64,000 bases of DNA, from the NCBI GenBank assembly GCA_049568075.1, contig CP144911.1; one strand, given 5' to 3'. Below the pieces are notes generated by a model. It was not told where the DNA came from. It saw only the letters and a program-made list of their open reading frames with translations, and ran no database searches. Source of the stretch: Gottfriedia sp049568075. GTDB lineage: Bacteria > Bacillota > Bacilli > Bacillales > Bacillaceae_G. The position numbers and the translations under genes are program-made. This document shows positions 25,687-34,100 of the stretch, piece by piece. Position 1 is the first letter of the stretch, and the number at the start of each line of letters is the position of its first letter.

Positions 25687-26165
25687 TCAAGATATCCCAA
25701 GCTTTCTCGCTGCTTTTGCTGGCTGCCCAAGTGAATCATCAAGAGCTTTTACTATGTACTTTCTCTCGATTTGATCTAAAATTTCTGTTAAAGGGAGGTC
25801 GTCATTCACTGATTCAATTAAACTTTCATTCTTCATTTCACGTATTTCTCTTGGAAAGTCCTCAATTACAAGTGTTTCGCCGTTACATAAAACGACTGCC
25901 CTTTCAATTGCATTTTCTAGTTCACGTACATTTCCTTGCCAATGATAGTTCATTAAATAATTTAATAACACTCGGTTAGCTTGATAATTTTTTTGATGCT
26001 TGTTTCGATACTTATCTAGAAATTTTTCTACTAAGAGTGGAATGTCTAACTTTCGCTCCCTTAACGGTGGAATATATAGGTCAACGATATTTAATCGATA
26101 ATATAAATCTTATCGGAACTTGCCTTCTTCTACTAATTTCTTTAGATCCCGATTCTCGTCCACTA
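25687..26165 (-). pseudogene. Sigma-54-dependent activator (NtrC/RocR type), decayed
   Basis: Fragments of the AAA+ and Fis-type HTH domains: NRDLKKLVEEGKFR, then an in-frame TAA replacing the Glu of FREDLYYR, then DLYYRLNIVDLYIPPLRER, WQGNVRELENAIERAVVL (the hallmark of bacterial enhancer-binding proteins) and KALDDSLGQPAKAARKLGIS, where it stops halfway through the recognition HTH. The sensor domain, Walker A and GAFTGA are all absent. A dead remnant of a catabolic regulator. Confidence 0.85.
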
Positions 26166-26293
26166 AATGAGTATTATCAATTATTATTCAATTACATATA
26201 ACCGTTTTAATTATATTTGGTGCAAACTTCTATCACCTGTATACTAACATTAGTTTAATAAGTATTGCTTTTATATTTGTTACAATATATAAA

Positions 26294-26323
26294 CATAAAA
26301 AAAGATACCCTATATGGCATCTA
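26294..26323 (-). terminator. Rho-independent terminator
   Basis: AGATGCC pairs with GGGTATCT on the minus strand, then TTTTTTATG, directly after the phosphatase stop. Confidence 0.8.
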
Positions 26324-26326
26324 AAA

Positions 26327-27133
26327 TTAAAACCGAACAAGGATTCCAGTCTTATCATCAGAATGAATCTTACTTTTCAACTCTTCCATTTCTAATCGTT
26401 TTGAATATTCTTCAAAACCAATCTCTTTAATTACTTTAAAAGAATGGATCAAATCAAACGTCGGATGAAATAATCCATCACTGATTAGTAAAATTGACTT
26501 TAAATTTTTTGTATCAATCGATCCCAATTGAATGTAGTTTGCGACAACTTCAGTTCCATTTGCAACTGAGTAACCATCAACTGTATTAGCCATGCTTCGA
26601 TTATAAATAAGTTGATTTTTAATAGACTGGTAGTATGATTCATCTGGTAAAATCAGCCCCTGTTTCCGTTCTTTTTCCCGTCTCAATTTTGCCCTTCTAC
26701 TAATATCCTTTACTGTATCTTTCGTTAAGATATTTATTTGGCCATTATGATTTTCTGCTAAAATCATACAATCCCCAAGTTGGGCAAATGATATCCTTTG
26801 CTTATCAAATTTAATAATTGCAACGCATGTTGACCACAGTTCCTCTGGACGGTTTATGTCTATGTCATTTGACTTCATTTCATCCATCAGTCTTCTATTT
26901 ACTTGAATAATTCCTTCTGATAAAGTCATTTCAGCTCTAAAATGATTTTCAAAATACTTTCTAAATAAATTCGAAGCAATATATGCACCATTCATGCCAT
27001 CAGCATTCTTAAATGAAGTAATTGGTGTTGCTCCATCAAAAACTCCATATACATTTATTTCGTTGTTTACTACCATTGCATCCTCGGACACTTTTTTTGA
27101 AAGAGATACTCTAGCACTAGTATTAATCTCCAT
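26327..27133 (-). CDS. PP2C-type (PPM) serine/threonine phosphatase-like protein (268 aa)
   Basis: ATG 27133 has GGGAG ten bases upstream; a GTG nine codons earlier lacks a site. The PPM metal-binding motifs are seen: VYGVFDGATP (Asp ligand), SFAQLGDCMILA, LLISDGLFHP and HSDDKTGILVRF. An Arg/Lys-rich insertion (RRAKLRREKERKQG) sits in the middle. Such enzymes are Mn-dependent phosphatases, often acting in general stress signalling. No partner kinase or anti-sigma factor is adjacent, so its target is unknown. Confidence 0.75.
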   Translation of the reverse strand: MEINTSARVSLSKKVSEDAMVVNNEINVYGVFDGATPITSFKNADGMNGAYIASNLFRKYFENHFRAEMTLSEGIIQVNRRLMDEMKSNDIDINRPEELWSTCVAIIKFDKQRISFAQLGDCMILAENHNGQINILTKDTVKDISRRAKLRREKERKQGLILPDESYYQSIKNQLIYNRSMANTVDGYSVANGTEVVANYIQLGSIDTKNLKSILLISDGLFHPTFDLIHSFKVIKEIGFEEYSKRLEMEELKSKIHSDDKTGILVRF

Positions 27134-27292
27134 ATTTTTATCACTCCCGAAAAGATTCACGAATGAATTTGCAGGTCTTTAAATTAATATGGAACACAAA
27201 AAGGATTATGTACTTTTTCTATTTTAATTCTTAAAAATTTGGCTCTGGTAAAAAACTGTGAAGAAGTAAGTACTTCCATAATTGGTAAAAAG

Positions 27293-27355
27293 TTTCCAAA
27301 ATTTAACAAATTTTCACATAACAGAAACATCTCGTTAACAAAAACTAATTATACT
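27293..27355 (+). promoter_or_regulatory. Possible Pho box and promoter of the phospholipase gene
   Basis: TTAACA (27303), TTCACA (27313) and TTAACA (27335) are spaced 10 and 22 bases apart, close to the 11-bp period of PhoP boxes, with TTTCCA at 27293. A TATACT -10 candidate follows at 27350 without a good -35. No PlcR palindrome (TATGNAN4TNCATA) is seen. Phosphate control is an inference. Confidence 0.35.
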
Positions 27356-27404
27356 TAAACATTGTTGCTTGTAAGACAACAAAATACAAAAAAGAAGGTG
27401 TATC

Positions 27405-28517
27405 ATGAAAAATCGTATTCAATCAAAAAAGCTATTAACATTAGTTGCTGGAAGTGCACTTGCAATCACTTCATTATTCAGCAATGATCAGAAAGCATTC
27501 GCATGGTCTGACGAGGATGTTCACAATCAAGATCATAGTACACATCATTTTATCGTAAATGGCAGTGTCAAACTTATAGCCGATAATACGAATCCTGCAA
27601 TCAACAAGCCTACGACATTGCTTAATCAGTTTCGCGATCGTTGGGAACAGGGCTTATACGATGCGGATCATATTAATCCTTTTTATGATACGGGCACATT
27701 TATGTCTCACTTTTATGACCCAGACACCCAAACAAATTATACGGGGGCTTCTTATCCAACAGCTCGTCAATCAGGAGCGAAGTATTTTAATCTAGCATCG
27801 GATTACTATAAAAAAGGCGATTTTAACAATGCATTCTACTACTTGGGAGTTTCTTTGCACTATTTTACAGATGTAACACAGCCTCTACATGCTTCAAATA
27901 TTTCCAATCTAGATCATAACGCACCGGGCTATCATTCGAAGTTTGAAAATTATGCGGAAAGTATTCAAAGTCAAATGACGTTGCCAGATTCAGGTTTATA
28001 TAATTGGATTTCTTCGACTAATCCTGAAGCATGGATTCATCAAGCTGCGGTGCAAGCAAAATCCGTTTTACCTCAAGTTTGGAATGATACGATCATTAAT
28101 TACTTCTGGCAAGCAGCATACAGTAATTATTATTCTGCCATGTGGAAGAACGAGGTAAAAAATCCGACTCTTGTTCAGTTGAATCAAGCAGAACGAGAGA
28201 CTGCTGGATTCATAGATATGTTTTTTCGCGTAAACGGTGTAGAAATGCCTGTGACGGTATATAAGGAAAATGCTTTTGGCGGTGCATCAGAAATATTAGG
28301 AGCAGGTAATTATGATTACGATCAGCTTGTAAAAGGTATTGGCAATGATACCATTTCTTCCATCCATATTTCACCTGGTTATCAAGTCACTTTATTTACC
28401 GATGCCAATTATAAAGGAGCATCGACAGTTCTTACAGATGATGTTAATGATTTAGGCAACTTTAATCATCAAGTATCAAGCTTAAAAATTGTGAAGATCT
28501 CAGCAATTTCTAAGTAA
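27405..28517 (+). CDS. Secreted zinc phospholipase C with C-terminal beta/gamma-crystallin domain
   Basis: A 370-residue exported enzyme. The signal peptide ends KAFA, directly before Trp, so the mature protein would start with the Trp whose amine binds zinc; B. cereus PLC needs a propeptide cleaved for that. Zinc and core ligands of the family are all visible: THHFIVNGSV (His), MSHFYDP (His), SLHYFTDVTQPLHASN (His, Asp, His) and HSKFENYAES (His, Glu). After about residue 285 an extra ~85-residue domain with two Greek-key motifs follows (VTVYKENAFGGASEIL and VTLFTDANYKGASTVLTDD). The family enzyme is ~283 residues and hydrolyses phosphatidylcholine outside the cell. GAAGGTG precedes the ATG. 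Confidence 0.9.
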   Translation: MKNRIQSKKLLTLVAGSALAITSLFSNDQKAFAWSDEDVHNQDHSTHHFIVNGSVKLIADNTNPAINKPTTLLNQFRDRWEQGLYDADHINPFYDTGTFMSHFYDPDTQTNYTGASYPTARQSGAKYFNLASDYYKKGDFNNAFYYLGVSLHYFTDVTQPLHASNISNLDHNAPGYHSKFENYAESIQSQMTLPDSGLYNWISSTNPEAWIHQAAVQAKSVLPQVWNDTIINYFWQAAYSNYYSAMWKNEVKNPTLVQLNQAERETAGFIDMFFRVNGVEMPVTVYKENAFGGASEILGAGNYDYDQLVKGIGNDTISSIHISPGYQVTLFTDANYKGASTVLTDDVNDLGNFNHQVSSLKIVKISAISK

Positions 28518-28654
28518 TCCGAGACAAATTCATTTACTCTAATCATTTTATCTGCTTCAAAATAAAATTGAATTGTTTACCAAACAAACATAAAAGACCT
28601 AAAAATAGATAATGATGATATAATTTACATCTAGAAGTTAATCACGGAGGCTTT

Positions 28655-29284
28655 ATGAAAAAAATTTTATTTATTATCTCTTTATTTATCGGTGCTTTTT
28701 GTTTAGGTCTATATGATGCACCATCATATGTATTTGGAATCTTTTATGTTGCAGTTCTTTTCTTATTTTTTTGGACAATGTTTTATCCATTTTATTTTTC
28801 AAAAAACCTATTGCGTATCGAACGGTTTCTAAGTAAGCAATCAAAAAAATCAATCCTTTATTTTCTTTATTCAATTACAAACCATATGCATGATGAAATC
28901 GAACAGTCGTATCAATACGTTATGAAGAAACGAATTAACCCCTCAAAAAAAGCCGTTTATCAGGTTGTATACGGCTTTTCAAATAAAGATTTGTCATTTA
29001 TTAAGGAACGAATTGATTTCATTATAGTACCTGAGTGGAATTCATATTACAAAACACTTCTATTTATTGAAGAAAATGAATTAGAAAAAGCAAAAGCAAC
29101 AAAGGATTCAATGCGTTCAAAGAAATTTAAAAACGTACTTGAGTTCGAACTATTACTTAAGGAAAACAAACGTGATGAAGCGAAAACAATATTATCTCGT
29201 TTGATTTCAAATTCAAGAGGCTATCATTATTACATATTATCTAAGCGATATGAAGAAACATTTAATACAAAAGAGAAAATATAA
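28655..29284 (+). CDS. Membrane protein with TPR-like cytoplasmic tail (209 aa)
   Basis: Two N-terminal helices (about 3-19 and 27-50) lead into a charged helical region of paired helices (NELEKAKATKDSMRSKKF, LLKENKRDEAKTILSRLI) that resembles TPR-type repeats. GGAGG lies seven bases before the ATG, and a hairpin terminator follows. No specific family is recognised. Confidence 0.6.
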   Translation: MKKILFIISLFIGAFCLGLYDAPSYVFGIFYVAVLFLFFWTMFYPFYFSKNLLRIERFLSKQSKKSILYFLYSITNHMHDEIEQSYQYVMKKRINPSKKAVYQVVYGFSNKDLSFIKERIDFIIVPEWNSYYKTLLFIEENELEKAKATKDSMRSKKFKNVLEFELLLKENKRDEAKTILSRLISNSRGYHYYILSKRYEETFNTKEKI

Positions 29285-29291
29285 TCTTGCT

Positions 29292-29320
29292 AAACGGGAC
29301 GGTATTTCCGTCCCTTCTAT
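29292..29320 (+). terminator. Rho-independent terminator
   Basis: GGGACGG TATTT CCGTCCC followed by TTCTATTC. Confidence 0.8.
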
Positions 29321-29459
29321 TCATCAAAATTCCTTGTCGCAGACGCGGCTTTTTTTATGGAATAAGAAATTATTTAAAAATAGTATAGTCCTATCGGATA
29401 AGTCATCATATAATAGTAAAGGTATTATTTATACAAAAAAAGTGAGGTGGAACATTTTT

Positions 29460-29573
29460 ATGGGTAGTCCCAGTATAGGTGAGTCGGATAATTTATCGAC
29501 GACATCAGAGGAAGTCAAACAATTGAATATCCAAGGAGGATTACATCATAAAAATGTAGTCCAACTTTTATAA
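29460..29573 (+). CDS. Candidate leader peptide (37 aa) ahead of the DUF1003 gene
   Basis: ATG 29460 stands nine bases after GAGGTGG, a strong ribosome site. The 37-residue product reads MGSPSIGESDNLSTTSEEVK then QLNIQGGLHHKNVVQLL, hydrophilic and Ser-rich, without a signal sequence. It ends with TAA at 29571-29573, just where the left arm of a hairpin hiding the next gene's ribosome site begins. This placement is what is expected of a regulatory leader peptide; its codons give no obvious amino-acid-starvation signal. Confidence 0.5.
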   Translation: MGSPSIGESDNLSTTSEEVKQLNIQGGLHHKNVVQLL

Positions 29574-29610
29574 GCTTTTGAAGGCTTCCTCTATAAAAGA
29601 GGAGGTTGGA
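29560..29610 (+). promoter_or_regulatory. Hairpin sequestering the DUF1003 ribosome site
   Basis: CTTCCTCT (29585-29592) pairs with AGAGGAGG (29598-29605) over a five-base loop, and TCCAAC (29560-29565) can extend it by pairing with GTTGGA (29605-29610). AGAGGAGG is the Shine-Dalgarno sequence of the gene starting at 29613. A ribosome at the leader stop codon would cover the left arms and free the site. Confidence 0.55.
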
Positions 29611-29612
29611 AT

Positions 29613-30155
29613 ATGGTACACAACATTTGGAAGCAAATTAATTTAAAAAAACAAGTTGAGAAACCAAAAAAAATTCAAGGGTTTGATATTGATTTAAACC
29701 AAGAAAATTTATCACGAATTGACCGATTAGTGGATCGTTATGAGTCAGAAATTCTGCAACATTTAAATAGTGATTACACCCAACGAACAAAATTGTCTGA
29801 GAGAATCGCGGATAAAATCGCGCAATTTGGTGGTAGCTGGAAATTTATTATTTGGTTTAGTTGTACACTTGCTGTCTGGATGATTTGGAATAGCTTATCA
29901 TTCACAAAAGCTTTTCATTTTGACTCTGCGCCTTTTATCTTGTTGAACTTATGTCTATCTTTTATTGCAGCATTTCAAGCACCCGTCATTATGATGAGTC
30001 AAAACCGTCAAGCAGCACGCGATAAGCATGAATCCGTTATCGATTTCGCAATAAATTACAAAGCCGAACAAGAGATTGGCGACATGCAAAGTCGTCTAAC
30101 CAATATAGAAAGTCAATTAGCAGAGATTAGAGATTTACTTAAGCAGAGAAATTAA
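29613..30155 (+). CDS. DUF1003 family membrane protein (180 aa)
   Basis: The central DUF1003 block is clear: LSERIADKIAQFGGSWKFII, WFSCTLAVWMIWN, then FDSAPFILLNLCLSFIAAFQ, APVIMMSQNRQAARDK (the invariant QAPVIMMSQNRQ). There are two membrane helices (about 84-102 and 110-130), and a C-terminal coiled coil (MQSRLTNIESQLAEIRDLL). The family is widespread and uncharacterised, and in some genomes is linked to ion homeostasis. Its translation is probably controlled by the leader and hairpin just upstream. Confidence 0.9.
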   Translation: MVHNIWKQINLKKQVEKPKKIQGFDIDLNQENLSRIDRLVDRYESEILQHLNSDYTQRTKLSERIADKIAQFGGSWKFIIWFSCTLAVWMIWNSLSFTKAFHFDSAPFILLNLCLSFIAAFQAPVIMMSQNRQAARDKHESVIDFAINYKAEQEIGDMQSRLTNIESQLAEIRDLLKQRN

Positions 30156-30181
30156 TGATATAAAAGAATATTTATAGTGTG

Positions 30182-30236
30182 AATCCCTTTATAGGAGGCA
30201 GAAGAAATAGTTGTCTCTTATAAGGGGATTTTTTAA
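30182..30236 (+). terminator. Rho-independent terminator
   Basis: AATCCCTTTATA pairs with TATAAGGGGATT followed by TTTTAA. Ends the DUF1003 transcript. Confidence 0.8.
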
Positions 30237-30680
30237 TGGGAAAATTGGTTTCATTAATATATAAATGAAATTTACAATGGATAATTGGCCGTTCTGCTTC
30301 AATTCTAAAATCTACTTAGAAAATAAGTCGAATAATACCCTAACTGGTATGAGTATTATTTTAGCTTATTTGCAGTTTTAGTAATTTTAATTGTAGTTTT
30401 ACTAATTTTAATTTCTGATTTGCTATTTTTATTTGCAGCTCACCTTTTATTTGCACCTTCACATTGTTTATTTGCACTGATGCACTTCTTATTAGGAGTT
30501 TTATCAATAAAGTTCTAATTTAGATGCTCGCCTATTCTTGCCTACCAATGAGTTGATTGATTAATCTATTTTTTTGTAAATTTTGTGTAATCTTGCTTCT
30601 TTCACAATGAAATTTGATTTATTTTTCCATATTAGTGATATACTTAAATTATTAAATCCCTATTATAGGAGGAATGAAAA
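30237..30680. other. Intergenic with T/A-rich short repeats
   Basis: A 440-base gap. Around 30370-30490 the phrase TTTGCA-like/TTTTATTTGCA recurs several times (TTATTTGCAG, TTTTATTTGCAG, TTTATTTGCACC, TTTATTTGCACTG). No gene is supported. Confidence 0.4.
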
Positions 30681-30863
30681 ATGAACGAACAAGATTTAAA
30701 AGCATATCGTGCAAATGTCATTTCATCACTAGAGGAAGAAATCGCTCACTACCAAAACTTAATCAAACTAACAAGACATAGCAGACTGAAAGAAAGCCAT
30801 ACATATAATCTTAAATTCATGCAAGAATTATTGGACGCTGAAAAAGCTGATCAAAATAGTTAA
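30681..30863 (+). CDS. Small helical protein (60 aa), unknown
   Basis: AGGAGGAATGAAAA precedes ATG 30681. The protein is a charged two-helix hairpin: NEQDLKAYRANVISSLEEEI, AHYQNLIKLTRHSRLKESHT and FMQELLDAEKADQNS. Strong ribosome site, in-frame compact helices and its own terminator support it. Function unknown. Confidence 0.65.
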   Translation: MNEQDLKAYRANVISSLEEEIAHYQNLIKLTRHSRLKESHTYNLKFMQELLDAEKADQNS

Positions 30864-30868
30864 TCATT

Positions 30869-30903
30869 AAGAGGTGCCTTCTAAGTGGAAGGTGCCTTTT
30901 TTG
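30869..30903 (+). terminator. Rho-independent terminator
   Basis: AGGTGCCTTC pairs with GAAGGTGCCT (two G-T wobbles), followed by TTTTTG. Confidence 0.75.
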
Positions 30904-30932
30904 ATGTTGAGAATTGATAATTTTCATTTAAT

Positions 30933-31124
30933 TTATCGCTCACAAGCGTAATGATCATGATATCTATCCATTTTTGCTTGATATACTGGATGACTCTTTG
31001 GAACACCTGATGGGTACTTTTTACGTAACTTTGTGCAGTTTGCAAAGAATTCAGTTCCATTACTTGCAGCATACTTAACTGTAGTACTTCCACGATTACT
31101 AATAAATAAAAGCTTTCTTTTTAT
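30933..31124 (-). pseudogene. Excalibur calcium-binding domain remnant
   Basis: Minus-strand frame reading FFANCTKLRKKYPSGVPKSH, PVYQAKMDRYHDHYACER then a stop at 30933. This is the Excalibur signature (NCTELR..YP.GVP..HP.Y....DRD.DG.ACE) with one Asp position changed. It is found at the C-terminus of secreted nucleases and surface proteins. No start codon or upstream domain remains, since a stop lies at 31125, so it is the tail of a lost gene. Confidence 0.7.
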
Positions 31125-31148
31125 CTAAAGGGCACTAATATTAACCCA

Positions 31149-31182
31149 TTAAAAGGCACCTCCCAAAAGGAAGGTACCCCTC
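31149..31182 (-). terminator. Rho-independent terminator
   Basis: On the minus strand GGTACCTTCC TTTT GGGAGGTGCC followed by TTTTAAT. Ends the subtilase gene. Confidence 0.75.
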
Positions 31183-31193
31183 TCAATCTTTAT

Positions 31194-34100
31194 TTACTTC
31201 AATCCAAAAGCCTTAATAATGTCTTGATTAATACTATTACCTGCATCATCCCAAGCACTTGCTCTTAATGATACAGAAGATGCATTCTTACGGTTTTCAA
31301 TTCTTGCTTTCCATCCATCTTTTTCACGGTTTAAATCAACTAGTTCCCAAGTCTTACCTTCATCATATGAAACTTCTAATGTTGCACCTTTCATTTTACC
31401 GTTTCCTGGTGCACCATCTACTTGGATCGCTTTCATTTCTAAATCGATCCAACGGCCTGATTTTGCATCACCATTCATGTCAGTTTCTACATTGTAATCA
31501 AGCGAGATTAATGGAAGGTCTGTTTTATATTCTTCTTGTTCCTTAGACCAGAATGTCCACTCTGTATGTGTTTTTACTGAATTATCGAAGCGTTCTGGAT
31601 CACGCCAAGCATCACTAACTACTTTATACTGCGTATTTGCAGTAGGATATTCGTTAAATGAGTAGATTGCTTGTCCTTTCGCTTCTTTTACTAGTTTTGA
31701 TCCTTGGTATAGCTTTAATGTTTGTGAACCTGGATAATTAGACTCTGAACCTGTACTTCCTACTCCAGAATCAGCCCATGCAGGAATGTTGATGACTAAG
31801 TTGTTTCCTGTACGATAAGGCTTCCAGAAGCCATCACCTAAACGAGGACGAGCAACTGGTGAGAACCACTCTTCATCTAATGTTTGTCCTGGTTTATATG
31901 TTGCTTTTGGTTGTCGTACTTCCCAAGCAGCATCTAGCACACTAGCTTGATGATACCAAGAAGTGCCTTTTTGAGCAGAAACCCATTCAGTTCGAACTGA
32001 TGGTAGATTTAATTTCATAGGGTAACCTACTCCATTTGGTCGGTAAGATGGAATATCCCAACGGAACTCGCCACCTGCTGTAGAACTATCTGATTTATAT
32101 TCAGCATTAATTTTTACAAAATCGTTCGCTTTAGGTGAATAAGTTACGTCATTTGGAATTGCATTGTCATGGTTGTCTACAAGATCATAAACGTATTTCG
32201 TATTAGGTGTACCTTTTACATCCAGTGTTACCTTTTTGGACTTCGCAGCCTCAATCAGTTGTTTACCTTCTGTTTGACTGATTGCTACAACCGAAATTGG
32301 AGAATCTGAAAGTGACCAATCTTCATTTTCCACTCCAACATATTCACTAATTTCTTCTGGTCCATCGTTTACAGTAATAACTAGTTTTGCACCTGCTGCA
32401 TATGCTGCTGCAGAGCGCTCCATACCAGTTACTTCATCACTTCGATCAACGATAACAGCCTTACCTTTAACATTTAACCCCTTATAATCTGCTTGAGCCC
32501 CTTTACCTACATAAACAGCGTCTAAGTTGTATTTTCCATCTAGTAATGTACTTCCAGCTTGTGGAATATCATCTAACTCATTGCCTTTGAAATTGATTGT
32601 CATGTATGGTTCAATCAATCTCCAGCGGGTGTTAAATGTAAATTTACCATTTTTAACTTTCTTAGTTGGCTCAGCATACATCTTATCTACTGTAACTGGC
32701 ATCACATAGATGTCACTAACATTACTGCCATCAATTTCACGGTAATATTCCATTTTTCTAAAACTTGCTTCTGTTTTATTTGGTACGTTTGCTGTAATTT
32801 CATTCGCTTTACGTGCATCCAATGTAACAGTTTGAGGTCCGTCTAAATTAATTTCAGGATCCCCTACAAGTGCAACGCCAGCGTGGTCAGTGTCAGTATC
32901 TACATCCATCATTGACATTGCAGAATAAGTTCCTGGTTTTAAACGTAATTCTGTTGTACCGTTAACTGCAATAAAATCCGGAACACCATCTGGGCCAAGT
33001 AGATTAATATACGCCAAAGCTGGGTTACCGTCGCGTCCAATTGCATTTAACGTTAATGGATATCTTTCCTCTTCTTTAATCATAGCCAATGCAGTATGCA
33101 CAACTGTTTTACCATCAACATTTGCTGAAATCTGACCTTGATAACGTTGTCCATTAGCACCTACGTTTGGATCAAGTATAACAGTAACTTTTGCACTACC
33201 TTTTGCCGGTACAGTTACCTTGTTCGTTGAAAGTTTAAATAAACCAGCAGGTGCATCAGCATCGCTATTATCAGTAATTTTTGCTGATAGATCTAACGTC
33301 ACAGCCTTCTCACTGTCGTTAGTGTACGTAATTGTTTTCTCTTTCAATCCATCATTTTCATGAGGCCAAGCATAGAAACCAAAATCAAGTGAACCTGTTG
33401 CACGCAAATCACCAAGAGTCGCTGCTGCAACATCAAGACGTCCTGTTCCACCTTCTAACGGCTTAATATCATCTAATTTTTTAGTTGTACTCATTAATGC
33501 ATCTTTTAGCTGTGCGCCTGTCCAATCAGGATGGCGTTGGGAAAGAATCGCAGCTGCTCCTGCCACGTGTGGCGTAGCCATCGATGTACCACTCATCGAA
33601 AGATAAGATCCGCTTCCTTGAGTTGAATATTGGGATCGTGCAGCAGTAATATTTACACCTGGTGCTGTCAGATCAGGCTTTAATCCTTCACTACCAAATC
33701 GTGGACCTTTTGATGAGAAGTAAGCAAGATTATCTGATTTATCAACTGCACCAACTGTAAGTGCCGAATCTGCTGCTCCAGGAGAACCGATTCCTTCACG
33801 ACCTGTATTACCAGCCGCAATAACGAACAGAGAGCCTGTCTCAGCACTTAAATTATTAACTGCTTGTGCCATCGGATCTGTGCCATCACTTGACTCATCA
33901 CTTCCTAAACTCATGCTTACAATTTTGGCATTATGTGCAGCCCACTCCATACCATCAATAATCCATGAATCAAGTCCAAAGCCTTCATTGCTTAACACTT
34001 TTCCTACAATTAGGCTTGCTCCTGGTGCTACACCTTTATATTTCCCACCTGATGCTGCCCCCGTTCCAAGTACAGTAGAGGCAACATGAGTACCATGTGC

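Noticed and set aside
27244..27404. PlcR box upstream of the phospholipase gene
   Set aside because: The palindrome TATGNAN4TNCATA is not present, so PlcR control as in B. cereus is not supported.
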